64,000 nt of DNA from Bradyrhizobium neotropicale (GTDB taxonomy: Bacteria > Pseudomonadota > Alphaproteobacteria > Rhizobiales > Xanthobacteraceae), in contig NZ_LSEF01000113.1 in assembly GCF_001641695.1 (NCBI RefSeq), positions 77,948 to 141,947 on the forward strand, given 5' to 3'. Position 1 is the stretch's first letter. The number at the start of each line of letters is the position of its first letter. The notes beneath the pieces are model-generated. The model made no database searches. It had not been told where the DNA came from and saw only the letters and a list, made by a program, of their open reading frames with translations. Positions 1 to 8,259 of this stretch are shown piece by piece. The position numbers and the translations under genes were made by a program.

Positions 1-2
1 TC

Positions 3-686
3 GGCAAGTACAATCTCGTCGCCGCGCCGGTTCTCGACACCCAGGATCGTCTCGTCGGCGTCATCACCGTCGACGACGTCGTCGACGTCATCGAGGAGGA
101 GGCGGCCGAGGACCTCAAGGCGCTGGGCGGCGTCACCAGCGACGAAGAGCTGTCGGACACCGTGCTGACCATCGCACGCGGCCGCTTCAACTGGCTGCTG
201 GTCAATCTCGCCACTGCGTTCCTGGCGTCCTCCGTGCTCGGCCTATTCGAGGGCCAGCTCGAGAAGATGGTGGCGCTCGCGGTGCTGGCGCCGATCGTGG
301 CGAGCCAGGGCGGCAACGCCGCGACCCAGACCATGACCGTCGCGGTGCGCGCGCTCGCCACCCGCGAGCTCGGCTCCTCCAACGCCTGGCGTGTGGTGAT
401 GCGCGAGACCTTCGTCGGCCTCGTCAACGGTCTCGCCTTCGCGGTGATCACAGGCATCGCCGCGGTGGCCTGGTTCAAGATCCCGGGCCTCGGAATCGTG
501 ATCGGCCTTGCGATCATCTGCAATCTCGTCGCCGGCGCGCTCGGCGGCATCCTGATCCCGATGGGGCTCGACCGGGTGCGGGCCGATCCCGCGGTGGCGT
601 CCGGCACCTTCGTCACCACGGTGACCGACGTCGTCGGCTTCTTCTCCTTCCTCGGCATCGCGACGCTCTGGTTTGGCTTGAAGTAG
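3..686 (+). CDS. mgtE: Magnesium transporter MgtE, C-terminal part (5' end outside window)
   Basis: MgtE is an inner-membrane Mg2+ channel gated by cytoplasmic CBS domains. The frame is open from base 3 and enters in the last CBS repeat (motif LVGVITVDDVVDVIEEE). It continues through the plug-helix region into about five hydrophobic membrane segments with the family signature PIVASQGGNAATQ near residue 100 of the visible part, and ends TLWFGLK. About 227 residues are visible, roughly half of a normal 450-residue MgtE. An internal ATG at 162 is not the real start, because the CBS domain reads continuously upstream of it. The gene is followed directly by a dispersed palindrome. Family assignment is secure; transport of Co2+ or Ni2+ as well cannot be judged here. 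Confidence 0.93.
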   Translation, partial: GKYNLVAAPVLDTQDRLVGVITVDDVVDVIEEEAAEDLKALGGVTSDEELSDTVLTIARGRFNWLLVNLATAFLASSVLGLFEGQLEKMVALAVLAPIVASQGGNAATQTMTVAVRALATRELGSSNAWRVVMRETFVGLVNGLAFAVITGIAAVAWFKIPGLGIVIGLAIICNLVAGALGGILIPMGLDRVRADPAVASGTFVTTVTDVVGFFSFLGIATLWFGLK

Positions 687-717
687 GTCGCTTCGAGGCG
701 CCGCTCTCTCAACGGTC

Positions 718-795
718 GTCATTGCGAGCGCAGCGAAGCAATCCAGGCTGTCGCCGCGGAAAGACTTTGGATTGCTTCGCTGCGCTCGCAATGAC
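718..795. repeat. Dispersed palindromic repeat, family A copy 1
   Basis: The arms are GTCATTGCGAGCGCAGCGAA and its inverted complement ending TTCGCTGCGCTCGCAATGAC, each continuing to GCAATCCA, around a centre of about 20 bases. The unit lies between mgtE and the HTH gene. The same arms recur at 3931-3957 (single arm), 41264-41339, 47784-47868, 58507-58584 and 60130-60244. It behaves as a REP/MITE-like intergenic element. No coding capacity is evident. Confidence 0.9.
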
Positions 796-822
796 GGAGT
801 GTGGGCAACCACAAAGTCCACG

Positions 823-877
823 CTCGTGTCCCGAACGCGCTGCGACGCCCTAAGCGGGGCTGCGTCCGGGACACGAG
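823..877. repeat. Short inverted repeat, family C fragment
   Basis: The outer arms are CTCGTGTCCCGAACGC and GCGTCCGGGACACGAG, inverted with one mismatch, around a 23-base centre. The right arm matches the terminal segment of the longer family C repeats at 3992-4165 and 48708-48869. It is probably a shortened copy of that element. It lies within 70 bases upstream of the HTH gene. Confidence 0.75.
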
Positions 878-945
878 ACCGTGTGCACCTCGCTATCGTT
901 AATCCGAACTTAAGCGGCCTCGCGCATGATTCCCCCGCTTGGGGG

Positions 946-1248
946 ATGAACATGCGGTTGCGGCTGAAGGCGGACGGACGGATCGTCGAGTTGCGGGACG
1001 GGCAGGAGTTTCCGGTGCAGCCCGCGACCCCGGCTGCACAGGATGAGGCCGCTCCGCTCGCGGTGCGCGACCTGCGCCGCCGCGCCTGTCTCACCCAGAT
1101 GGAGTTCGCGGCCAAGCTGGGAGTTCCCGTCGAGACCATCCGCAATTGGGAGCAGGGCAAGCGCGCTCCGCGCGGACCGGCCCGCGCGCTGCTGGCGGTG
1201 ATCGCGCATGCGCCGGACACGGTGTTCCAGGCGCTCGCCAAGGCCTGA
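946..1248 (+). CDS. Small helix-turn-helix (XRE/Cro type) DNA-binding protein
   Basis: A 100-residue protein whose C-terminal half is a classical XRE helix-turn-helix: CLTQMEFAAKLGVPVETIRNWEQGKRAPRGPAR. It resembles NadS/YiaG-type antitoxin-like or housekeeping regulators. The N-terminal 45 residues look like a short extension rather than a second domain. The frame is open further upstream, but that part translates the palindromic repeats (peptide LRCARNDG), so I start at ATG 946, with ATG 952 as an alternative. No toxin-like partner lies next to it. The DNA target is unknown. Confidence 0.78.
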   Translation: MNMRLRLKADGRIVELRDGQEFPVQPATPAAQDEAAPLAVRDLRRRACLTQMEFAAKLGVPVETIRNWEQGKRAPRGPARALLAVIAHAPDTVFQALAKA

Positions 1249-1377
1249 AGGCAAGATACTCATCAAGACCTCATCAAGTCTGATCTGGATATCCCGTCTG
1301 CATGCCTCAGCTTCGGTTGGCACTGCCATGGGCGAGGTCCATAATGGCCGTCGGCGCGAACGTGGGAGAGATTCCTC

Positions 1378-2196
1378 ATGCTGTTCGTCGGGGCCAATGG
1401 CGCAAAGATCCCGGCGCTCGGGCTCGGAACCTGGGAGCTGAGCGGCCGGACCTGCGCGCGCGTGGTCGAGCAGGCGCTGCGGCTCGGCTACCGTCACATC
1501 GACACCGCGCAGGTCTATGAGAATGAGCGCGAGGTCGGCGATGCCTTGCGCGCCTCCGGCGTGCGCCGTGACGATGTGTTCGTGACCACGAAGGTCTGGA
1601 CCAACCATTTCGCGCCTCACGATCTCGGGCGCTCGGTCAAGGAGAGTCTCGCGCGGCTGCGGCTTTCGTCTGTCGACCTCGTGCTGCTGCACTGGCCCAA
1701 CTCGCACGTGCCGCTGGCGGAGACGCTGGGGGCGCTGGCGCATGCCAGGCAAATGGGCCTGACACGTCACATCGGCGTCTCCAACTTCACGGTGGCCCTG
1801 ATCGAGCAGGCGGTCGCGCTCTCGCCGGAGCCGCTGGTCTGCAACCAGGTCGAATATCACCCTTATCTCGACCAGGCGAAGGTGAGGGCGGCCTGCGACC
1901 AGCACGGCCTCGCGCTCGTCGCCTACAGCCCGATCGCCAAAGGCCGCATCAAGACCGACCAGACGCTGGCCGAGATCGGGCGCACGCACCGCAAGAGCCC
2001 GGCGCAGGTCTGCCTGCGCTGGCTGGTGCAGCAGAATGTCGCTGCGATTCCCCGGACCTCGCGCGTCGAACGCCTGTCGGAGAACATCGGGATCTTCGAT
2101 TTCGAGCTGTCGGACGACGAGATGAGCCGGATTGCCGGGCTTGCCCAACCCAAGGGCCGCCTGACCGATTACGGCTTCGCGCCGAAATGGGATTGA
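1378..2196 (+). CDS. Aldo/keto reductase, 2,5-diketo-D-gluconate reductase type
   Basis: A cytoplasmic NADPH-dependent carbonyl reductase of 272 residues, normal for the AKR3/AKR5 branch. The catalytic tetrad is visible: Asp42 and Tyr47 in HIDTAQVYENE, Lys72 in TTKVW, His105 in LLHWP. The signature GLTRHIGVSNF and the late motif IPRTSRVERLSENIGIFDF (cofactor 2'-phosphate region) are present. The ATG at 1378 follows a GGGAGA ribosome site at about 8 bases. The closest named relatives in enteric bacteria are DkgA/DkgB, which reduce methylglyoxal and diketogluconate. The natural substrate cannot be told from sequence. Confidence 0.9.
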   Translation: MLFVGANGAKIPALGLGTWELSGRTCARVVEQALRLGYRHIDTAQVYENEREVGDALRASGVRRDDVFVTTKVWTNHFAPHDLGRSVKESLARLRLSSVDLVLLHWPNSHVPLAETLGALAHARQMGLTRHIGVSNFTVALIEQAVALSPEPLVCNQVEYHPYLDQAKVRAACDQHGLALVAYSPIAKGRIKTDQTLAEIGRTHRKSPAQVCLRWLVQQNVAAIPRTSRVERLSENIGIFDFELSDDEMSRIAGLAQPKGRLTDYGFAPKWD

Positions 2197-2245
2197 GGGG
2201 GGCTTCCGTTATGCTAGGACCAGCGCGGCAACCCAAGATCGGGCG

Positions 2246-3214
2246 ATGGAACTGCGGCGGATCATACGGACGGACATTGCAGCGTCGGCGATCGCGCATC
2301 TGACGCTGGTGGGGCTGATCATCCTGATCAGCGAGGTCCATCCGTTCCGTGCCGCGCCGCCCGAGACAGTGTCGGTCGACATCGTCACGCCGGAGCAGGT
2401 GCAGGAGCAGGTCAAGGAGCAGGAGGCCAAGGAGGAGGCGAAGGAGAAGACGCCTGAAGCGCCGCTCCCCGACTTAAAACTGCCCAAGCTCGATTTCAAC
2501 GACAAGGCGGAGGCGACCGCGCCTTCGGCCAAGCAGTCCGCGCCGGCGCCATCACCGTCGCCAGCGCCGCCGGCATCGCCTGAGCCGCAGCGGCAACAAG
2601 CGCAGCCGCAGCCCTCATCGGCGGCGAAACAGCGCGAGGCTAACGTACAGCCGCAAGAGCAGGCGACGCCGCAACCGCAAGCAACTCAACAGCCTCAGAC
2701 GGCGCGATCAGCGCAGCCACAGCCTACGCAGCAGCCGCCCCCCGTGCCGCCACCGCCGCAAGCCGAGAAGCCGGCCTATGCGGCTCCGGAGCCCGACGTC
2801 ACCGTCAAATACGGCGTCATGCTGGGCCTGCCGCCGGACTTGTCGCTCGCGCCGAAGGACGCGCCCAAGGACGACGGCGGCGACGCCAAGGATTCGATTG
2901 CGGCCAAGCTTCCAGCCGAGGTGGTCGCAGAGTTTCGCCGCCATTTGAGGAGCTGCGCAAAACTGCCGGCCGGCGTGGCGCCGGGCGACAACGTGCACAT
3001 CAAGCTGCGCGCAGTGATGGCGACCGACGGCACGCTGGCGCGCGCCCCGGTCCTGATCGAGGCGAGCGCATCGGCCAAGGGCCCGCTGCTGATGCAGTCG
3101 GCGATGAGCGCGCTATTGGCCTGCCAGCCCTACAAGATGCTGCCGGTCGACAAGTACCAGGAATGGAAGGTGATGGACCTTCCATTCACGCCGCGGGATT
3201 TTGGCGGGTCGTAG
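2246..3214 (+). CDS. TonB/TolA-like proline-rich envelope protein
   Basis: A 322-residue protein with a short cytoplasmic N-terminus, one membrane anchor at about residues 12-30 (ASAIAHLTLVGLIILISEV), and then a charged Gln/Glu/Lys segment and a long Pro/Gln/Ala-rich stretch (about residues 90-185) that could span the periplasm. The C-terminal 130 residues are folded-looking and contain two Cys (SCAKL and LLACQPYKMLP), a pattern found in TolA-like or TonB-like C-terminal domains. No ExbB/ExbD or TolQR genes lie beside it. I infer a periplasm-spanning role. It could be a TolA or TonB homologue or a family of its own. Confidence 0.65.
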   Translation: MELRRIIRTDIAASAIAHLTLVGLIILISEVHPFRAAPPETVSVDIVTPEQVQEQVKEQEAKEEAKEKTPEAPLPDLKLPKLDFNDKAEATAPSAKQSAPAPSPSPAPPASPEPQRQQAQPQPSSAAKQREANVQPQEQATPQPQATQQPQTARSAQPQPTQQPPPVPPPPQAEKPAYAAPEPDVTVKYGVMLGLPPDLSLAPKDAPKDDGGDAKDSIAAKLPAEVVAEFRRHLRSCAKLPAGVAPGDNVHIKLRAVMATDGTLARAPVLIEASASAKGPLLMQSAMSALLACQPYKMLPVDKYQEWKVMDLPFTPRDFGGS

Positions 3215-3229
3215 GGTTTGCCGCTCGCG

Positions 3230-3481
3230 TTATCCGTTCGCGGCGAGGCAGGCGCGGACTTTGTCGGCTGGGCCTCTCGGCACGGCGTGAGCGCGCCACT
3301 GCTCGATCGTGGCGCCGGCGGAGGCAAGGCACCGCTTGATATTTCGGTCGTACGTGGCGCGGGACATGCTGTCGCGCTTGGCCTGGCAGGCCGGGTCGCC
3401 GTGGCATTCGTAAAGCGGAGCTGCCTTCGCCGTCGATAGTCCCAAAACCGCCGCGACAGCCGCGATCATCACCTTGTTCAT
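3230..3481 (-). CDS. Small secreted Cys-containing protein
   Basis: An 83-residue protein starting MNKVMIAAVAAVLGLSTAKA, a clear signal peptide with a likely cleavage after AKA. The mature part is about 63 residues with four Cys (YECHGDPAC, KRCLAS, RACLAANG), suggesting two disulfides in the periplasm. The frame stays open upstream, but that part has no signal or domain, so I place the start at 3481. It is convergent with the TonB-like gene, 15 bases apart. I do not recognise a family. Confidence 0.65.
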   Translation of the reverse strand: MNKVMIAAVAAVLGLSTAKAAPLYECHGDPACQAKRDSMSRATYDRNIKRCLASAGATIEQWRAHAVPRGPADKVRACLAANG

Positions 3482-3636
3482 TTCGCCCCGGGTCTTACGC
3501 GTTAAGTCATTCCAATGCGCTAGCGTATAGCTTGTCGAATTGCTGCCTGCAATCTCAGGCTTTGCAGCGGTGTGGTGAAGCACACACGGCGGCCGATCTC
3601 TACGACTGGCCCGCCGATCGGAGAGCCCGCGAGCGC

Positions 3637-3921
3637 TCATAGACGTTGAGCAATGAGCTTCCTCATCTCCTGGATTGCACTCGTTAAGAGGCGCGCGTGC
3701 TCGTTTGGAAATTCCGTGAGGTTCTCGTCCAATATGTCGGCATTGACGTCTTCGAGCACGCCCGAATGCTCGAGGAAGGCACTCTTCCACTGAGCGTCCG
3801 CACTTTCCATCGCACTTTGAAGCCCATCCAAGTCCGACACAAGATGAGACAAATAGATTGCATCAAAGGCATCGAGTTTTTCAATCATCAGACCGAGTTG
3901 CCGAACGTCGTACTCCGTCAT
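3637..3921 (-). CDS. Hypothetical acidic protein, 94 aa
   Basis: A compact, acidic, mostly helical 94-residue protein (start MTEYDVRQLGLMIEKLDAFD, end MRKLIAQRL) with a ribosome site GAGGGAAG just before the ATG at 3921. Its base composition is less GC-rich than its neighbours, and it lies between a gene desert and a repeat block, so it may be acquired. The ribosome site overlaps the single family A repeat arm at 3931-3957. No family is recognised. The shape recalls small immunity or chaperone-like proteins, but that is a guess only. Confidence 0.6.
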   Translation of the reverse strand: MTEYDVRQLGLMIEKLDAFDAIYLSHLVSDLDGLQSAMESADAQWKSAFLEHSGVLEDVNADILDENLTEFPNEHARLLTSAIQEMRKLIAQRL

Positions 3922-3930
3922 CTTCCCTCA

Positions 3931-3957
3931 TGATTGCTTCGCTGCGCTCGCAATGAC
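3931..3957. repeat. Single arm of family A palindrome
   Basis: TGATTGCTTCGCTGCGCTCG followed by CAATGAC is one arm of the family A palindrome without its partner. It abuts the start of the 94-residue hypothetical gene on the minus strand, so part of that gene's leader may derive from the repeat. Confidence 0.8.
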
Positions 3958-3991
3958 GACGGGGAGAGAGCCTGCGCCTCAATTTGCGGTC

Positions 3992-4165
3992 GCGTGCCCC
4001 GGACGCAGCGCAGCGCCTCTTCGGCGGTGCGCTGCAGAGCCGGGGCCCATCTTGCAGCGCTGTGCCGCATTATCATCTTGGTCCCGGCTCTGCGCAGCAA
4101 CGCAAAAGCGCGTTTACGCACGTCTTCAACGCGCTATGCGCGTTGCAGTGCGTCCGGGACACGAG
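3992..4165. repeat. Dispersed repeat, family C copy
   Basis: Begins CGTGCCCCGGACGCAGCGCA and ends GCGTCCGGGACACGAG. Internal segments include GCCGGGGCCCA, CCCGGCTCTGCG and a run around CGTCTTCAACGCG. A second full-length copy with the same order of segments is at 48708-48869. The whole 252-base gap between the neighbouring minus-strand genes is made of this and the family A arm. Confidence 0.85.
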
Positions 4166-4173
4166 AATCTTCA

Positions 4174-4896
4174 TCAATGACCGCGCTTCTGCGCCGCCTC
4201 GCCATCCACCGCCCAATCCTCCGGCGCCATCGCCGCCCAGGCACTGGATGCGAACTGCCGCCGCCATGTCACGATCACCACCGCTGCCGTGCTCACGAAC
4301 AGCACCCAGGGGCTGACGAACCAGCCGAGATAGCCGAGTGCGAAGAAGAAGGCGCGCTGGCCGCGGTTGAAGTGGCGGCCGGCGGATTCGAACACGCGCG
4401 TGGTGCGGATGACGTGGGCCTCGGCCGTGGGCGTGTCGCGCTGGGAGGACGGTGGCATGCCGCCGAACAGGATCGCGACATAGTTGAACAGGCGATAGGC
4501 CCAGGCGAACTTGAAGAAGGCGTAGACGCAGATCAGGACGAGGCCGACGCATTTCAGCTCCCACAGCGCGGGCGAGGGGCTGAGGTCGATCGGCAGCTTG
4601 CTCAGGATGACGATCGCATCGTTGGTGGCATGCAGCAGCGCCAGTGCGCCGCCGATCGCAAACAGGCTGGTGGAGGCGAAGAAGGCGGTGCCGTTCTGCA
4701 GCGAGGCCATGATCTGCATGTCGACCATGCGCGTCTCGCGCTCGAGCAGGCGGCGGACCCAGACCTCGCGGTAGCGGTTCATGCGCGCCGACAGGCTGTT
4801 GCGCCCGTAAGCCGAGTGCTCCAGCGTCAGGGCGTAGACCAGCCATTCGATGATGAAGAAGCCGACGGCGGCGGCGTCGACCCAATATCCGTGCAT
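4174..4896 (-). CDS. DUF599 family inner-membrane protein
   Basis: A 240-residue membrane protein with four hydrophobic segments: near the N-terminus (AAAVGFFIIEWLVYALTL), around 70-90 (FFASTSLFAIGGALALL), around 115-140 (KCVGLVLICVYAFFKFAWAYRLFNYVAILFG) and near 190-220 (FALGYLGWFVSPWVLFVSTAAVVIV). The order and the central RYREVWVRRLLERETRMVD loop fit DUF599. The start at 4896 follows a GAGGGG ribosome site; an upstream ATG would add about 15 polar residues. Function of the family is unknown. It is divergent from the glutathione S-transferase gene. Confidence 0.82.
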   Translation of the reverse strand: MHGYWVDAAAVGFFIIEWLVYALTLEHSAYGRNSLSARMNRYREVWVRRLLERETRMVDMQIMASLQNGTAFFASTSLFAIGGALALLHATNDAIVILSKLPIDLSPSPALWELKCVGLVLICVYAFFKFAWAYRLFNYVAILFGGMPPSSQRDTPTAEAHVIRTTRVFESAGRHFNRGQRAFFFALGYLGWFVSPWVLFVSTAAVVIVTWRRQFASSAWAAMAPEDWAVDGEAAQKRGH

Positions 4897-5017
4897 CTTG
4901 ATCCCCTCATTCGCAGAAGAATTGCCATGCATGTTCACGCGCGGCAACGATTGATTGGCGGCAGGCGAAAGCGCTACAAGCAGGCGCACGAGAGAGTCTG
5001 AGACAAGGATTGGTCAC

Positions 5018-5680
5018 ATGGCTGCGCTGAAACTCGCGATCGGCAACAAGAACTACTCGTCATGGTCGATGCGGCCCTGGCTCGCGCTGCGCGCCAACGA
5101 GATCCCGTTCGTGGAGACCGTCATCCCGCTCTACACCGACAATCCCGCGGACAAGGAGCGCATCCTCGGCTTCAGCCGCGCCGGCAAGGTGCCGGTGCTC
5201 GTCGACGGCGATATCACGGTGTGGGATTCGCTCGCGATCATCGAATACATCGCCGAGCGCTATCCGGAAAAGAAGCTCTGGCCCGATGACGTCGCGGCCC
5301 GCGCCCATGCCCGTTCGGTGTGCGCCGAGATGCATTCCGGCTTCGTCCCCCTGCGCAGCGAATGCGGTATGAACCTGCATCGCCCCGTGCGTGCGATAGC
5401 GCTGTCGGCGGATGCTTTGGCCAACATCGCGCGCATTCAGGAGATCTGGCGCGAGTGCCGGACCCGCTACGGCGCCAAGGGGCCGTTCCTGTTCGGCCGC
5501 TTCGGCGCGGCGGATGCGATGTACGCCCCGGTCATGCACCGCTTCCGCACCTACGCGATCGACATCACGGCAGAGACCAAGGCCTACATGGACACGATGA
5601 TGGCGCTGCCGGCGTTCCAGGAATGGACCCGCGACGGGCTCGCCGAAACGCTTGTCATCGAAAAGTTCGAGGATGCGTAA
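5018..5680 (+). CDS. Glutathione S-transferase family protein
   Basis: A 220-residue cytosolic GST. The N-terminal thioredoxin-like domain starts KLAIGNKNYSSWSMRPWLAL, with Ser in the usual activating position, and carries the glutathione-binding turn KVPVLVDGDITVWDSLAIIEYI (cis-Pro and the D-S pair). The C-terminal helical domain contains GPFLFGRFGAADAMYAPV, the N-capping motif region. ATG 5018 is chosen because the fold begins there. The branch is related to maleylacetoacetate isomerase/zeta-like bacterial GSTs. No degradative pathway genes are adjacent, so a detoxification role is inference. Confidence 0.88.
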   Translation: MAALKLAIGNKNYSSWSMRPWLALRANEIPFVETVIPLYTDNPADKERILGFSRAGKVPVLVDGDITVWDSLAIIEYIAERYPEKKLWPDDVAARAHARSVCAEMHSGFVPLRSECGMNLHRPVRAIALSADALANIARIQEIWRECRTRYGAKGPFLFGRFGAADAMYAPVMHRFRTYAIDITAETKAYMDTMMALPAFQEWTRDGLAETLVIEKFEDA

Positions 5681-5748
5681 GCATGATCCGGACCCGAAGG
5701 GCCGCGTTAGCGCAAAGTGGGTACCGGTTTTCCAATCAGATCATGCTC
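5681..5748. repeat. Short dispersed repeat, family E
   Basis: Ends are inverted: GCATGATCCGG at the left and GATCATGCTC at the right, with AAAGTGGGTACCGGTTTTCC in the middle. The related core AACCGGTATCCACTTCGCTT appears inverted at 51472-51523. It directly follows the GST stop codon. A second short inverted repeat, CGATGCAATCGCATCG, follows at about 5767. Confidence 0.7.
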
Positions 5749-5876
5749 TCTTAAACGGGTAAAACGCGATGCAATCGCATCGCATTTTACCATGATTGTG
5801 ATTGAGGGCCGCTTGACGGTGCACAGGCCCGCAGCGCTCAATCGCAGGTGCGATCGTCGAAGGAGAGGGGACGGCT

Positions 5877-6245
5877 ATGGGAATCCTGGACTCGTTGGAG
5901 AACAACCCCGCGTTCCGCAGCGCGCTCGGCCAGCTCGGCGCAGCGGTGCTGCCGGCCGTGCTCAGCGAGGTGCTCGGCAGCAACAGTCAGGGCGGGCTCG
6001 GCGCGATTGTCGCCAAGCTCGAGCAGGCCGGCTTCGGCGACCAGGTGAAGTCCTGGCTCGGCAATGGCCAGAATCTGCCGATCTCGGCCGACCAGCTTCG
6101 CGCGGTGCTCGGCAACGACACCGTTCGCCAGTTGGCTGCGCGCTACAACATCCCGGTCGACCAGCTCAGCCAGATCCTGGCCCAGGAGCTGCCCAAGGCG
6201 GTCGATCAGGCAAGCCCCGACGGCAGGTTGCCCCACGGCGCCTGA
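5877..6245 (+). CDS. YidB-like (DUF937) protein
   Basis: A 122-residue protein that starts MGILDSLENNPAFRSALGQL after a strong GGAGAGG ribosome site. It has the YidB-type pattern: a Gly-rich linker (GGLGAIVAKLEQAGFGDQVKSWLGNGQN) followed by LPISADQLRAVLGNDTVRQLA and a final amphipathic helix pair. YidB-family proteins are small soluble proteins of unknown function. Length is close to the family norm. Nothing in the surroundings suggests a partner. Confidence 0.8.
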   Translation: MGILDSLENNPAFRSALGQLGAAVLPAVLSEVLGSNSQGGLGAIVAKLEQAGFGDQVKSWLGNGQNLPISADQLRAVLGNDTVRQLAARYNIPVDQLSQILAQELPKAVDQASPDGRLPHGA

Positions 6246-6440
6246 GGGCCTCGGGTTCCGGCGGTATTGTCCGGCGCCGGTTCTCGGGTATCGCGCTGAA
6301 AACATTGCAAAATTGATACGTTTGCCATGCTGGATACCACTGGCCAAAAAGGCGGCGCGCATGCTATAGAGCGGGCCGGGTTTCCGGCCGGCCATCGCGT
6401 GGGACCATGGGCGAGGCAGGCGCTGTTTGAGTAGGAGAGG

Positions 6441-6635
6441 GTGTTGAAGCACAAATTCCCCGTAGGAACGCGCGTACTTTTCACGGCCAGCAATGTCGCG
6501 CGTCCGGCTGCCAGCGGCGCGTATGAGATCATCCGCCTGCTGCCGACGGAAGGTGACGACTGCCAGTACCGGATCAAGAGCTCGACCGAAGCCTTCGAGC
6601 GCGTCGCCAAGGAAAGCCAGCTCGCACTGGGTTGA
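6441..6635 (+). CDS. Small hypothetical protein, 64 aa
   Basis: A small, basic, beta-rich protein (KHKFPVGTRVLFTASN...YEIIRLLPTEGDDCQYRIKSS...FERVAKESQLALG). The ribosome site AGGAGAG at 6433 is close to both GTG 6441 and TTG 6444; the TTG has the more usual spacing. The fold looks like a small SH3-like barrel, by pattern only. It is probably a conserved bradyrhizobial small protein. No function can be assigned. Confidence 0.65.
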   Translation: MLKHKFPVGTRVLFTASNVARPAASGAYEIIRLLPTEGDDCQYRIKSSTEAFERVAKESQLALG

Positions 6636-6777
6636 CAGCGCGGTGTGTCGGCAGCGATTTGTTTCGCACCGCCGTTAAAAGGCCCGGTTCACCTCGACAA
6701 GGTGAATGGGGGCGGTTGCCGACTCGCGGCGCTTGCCTTGACAATTCGCTCTTTGCTCGCGTGAGGGGACGTCGCGC

Positions 6778-7776
6778 ATGAACTGGGCATGGGCCACTTC
6801 GCTCGACCAAATCTGGCGCTCGCCGGCCGCTCCGATGTGGCTGACGCTGGTCGCTGCCGGCTTCTTCGGCATGATTCTCCTGTTTACGCTGGTGCGCGCC
6901 GAGAGGTCGGTCGCCAACGGCGCGCTGACGGTGATCTCGCTGCTCTCCATCGGCATTGCGGTGGCCGCCACCATGCGCGTCTATGGACCGGGCGGATCCG
7001 GCGGCGCGGGCGAAGCTCCCGCGCAGGCGACGGTGACCGCCAGCCTGCCGGCGCTGTCCTGCCTCGATGATCTTGCCGGCGATGCCGTGGCGCTCGGCTG
7101 CGAGAAGGCGCTGTTCGGCGCGCCTGACGCGGCGGCCGCCGCCGTTTCCTACACGGCTGCGCGGATCGATCGGCTGACGGCGCTCGGCGACGTCGCCACC
7201 GCCGAGAGCAGCATGACGCTAGAGTTGAAAGCGATGCGCAAGTCGCTGGAGCGCGACCGCTACGGCCTCGTCGCGCAGGTTCTGGTCGCGCGCAACGGCT
7301 GCACGCAGTTCGAGTGTGCGGCCTTCCGCTCGCTGACCGATCAGCAGCAGGTCGCCGCCAACATGGATTCCCATCTCTACGACACGTTGGTCGCGCGCTT
7401 CGCGCCGACCTGGAACGCGCCGGCGGCGCCGGGCCTGCCGGCCGGAGGAGCGCTCGCCGCGTTACCGGCCTCGGTGCCGACGGGCAAGCCGACCAATGCA
7501 GAGTTCCCGAGCGCCTCGTCGACGCCAGCCGTGAGCATCATGACCTCGGAGCCACCGGCACGCCAGGCGCCCGCTGCGAACGCCAACGCGAACGCCGCGG
7601 CGCCGCCAGCCGCGCGTGCCCCGGCTGCGGCACCGGCCCAGGCCGCAGCGCCTGCACCGGCGGCGAAGAAGCCGCAGGCGCCGAAGACCGCTCGGGCTCC
7701 CGCCGCCGCGCCGGTTCCGCTGGCGCCGCCGGCGCCGGCAGCTGCACCGGCTCCCGCGGCTGCGGATAACAATTAG
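6778..7776 (+). CDS. Hypothetical membrane protein with Ala/Pro-rich tail
   Basis: A 332-residue protein. Two hydrophobic segments near residues 20-40 (MWLTLVAAGFFGMILLFTLV) and 48-65 (ALTVISLLSIGIAVAATM) anchor it. A soluble helical region of about 150 residues follows, with four Cys (LSCLDD, LGCEKA, NGCTQFECAAF). The last 100 residues are almost only Ala and Pro (linker-like). The central domain is conserved-looking, while the tail is low complexity. I see no catalytic motif. The Ala/Pro tail could cross the periplasm or the cell wall. Confidence 0.65.
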   Translation: MNWAWATSLDQIWRSPAAPMWLTLVAAGFFGMILLFTLVRAERSVANGALTVISLLSIGIAVAATMRVYGPGGSGGAGEAPAQATVTASLPALSCLDDLAGDAVALGCEKALFGAPDAAAAAVSYTAARIDRLTALGDVATAESSMTLELKAMRKSLERDRYGLVAQVLVARNGCTQFECAAFRSLTDQQQVAANMDSHLYDTLVARFAPTWNAPAAPGLPAGGALAALPASVPTGKPTNAEFPSASSTPAVSIMTSEPPARQAPAANANANAAAPPAARAPAAAPAQAAAPAPAAKKPQAPKTARAPAAAPVPLAPPAPAAAPAPAAADNN

Positions 7777-7818
7777 TTCGGCTTTCAAATGCGCGGCCGG
7801 CCCGCTAATGCTGGGGGC

Positions 7819-8259
7819 ATGCCGCTACATCTGATCAAGCTCGCCGTTGGCTGCGACTCCGTCAAAGAATTGAAGGAGTGGGTCGCCGAGCGGATGCAGA
7901 CCGCGAAGAAGAAGGGTCTGCCGCAGCATCACATCCACATCACCCGCATGGTGCCCAAGCGCGACGCCGAGATCCTCGCAGGGGGATCGCTCTACTGGGT
8001 GATTAAGGGTGAGATCGCCGCCCGCGAAAAAATCATCAGCATCGAGCCGTTCCGAGACAAGGACGGCATCGGGCGTTGCCGGATCGTGATGCAGCCGAAG
8101 GTGATCTCGGTCTCGCCGCGGCCGATGCGTCCGTTCCAGGGCTGGCGCTATCTCACCGAGGACGCCGTGCCGCCCGATCTCGGCAAGGCCGCAGCAGGCA
8201 CCATCGCGGCGATGCCGGAGCCGATGCGGCGCGAGCTGCGCGACCTCGGGCTGCTCTAA
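7819..8259 (+). CDS. DUF1489 family protein
   Basis: A 146-residue soluble protein starting MPLHLIKLAVGCDSVKELKEWV, with the conserved patch HHIHITRMVPKRDAEILAGGSLYWVIKG and RCRIVMQPKVISVSPRPMRPFQGWRYL. This matches DUF1489, a family found almost only in alphaproteobacteria and without a known role. The ATG at 7819 is preceded by GGGGG. Its stop overlaps the stop of the convergent panC by four bases, so there is no room for a terminator between them. Confidence 0.85.
   Translation: MPLHLIKLAVGCDSVKELKEWVAERMQTAKKKGLPQHHIHITRMVPKRDAEILAGGSLYWVIKGEIAAREKIISIEPFRDKDGIGRCRIVMQPKVISVSPRPMRPFQGWRYLTEDAVPPDLGKAAAGTIAAMPEPMRRELRDLGLL

Noticed and set aside
7577..7776. Ala/Pro-rich tail of the hypothetical membrane protein as a separate repeat element
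   Set aside because: It is in frame, continuous with the coding sequence, and has no unit length; it is a low-complexity protein tail.
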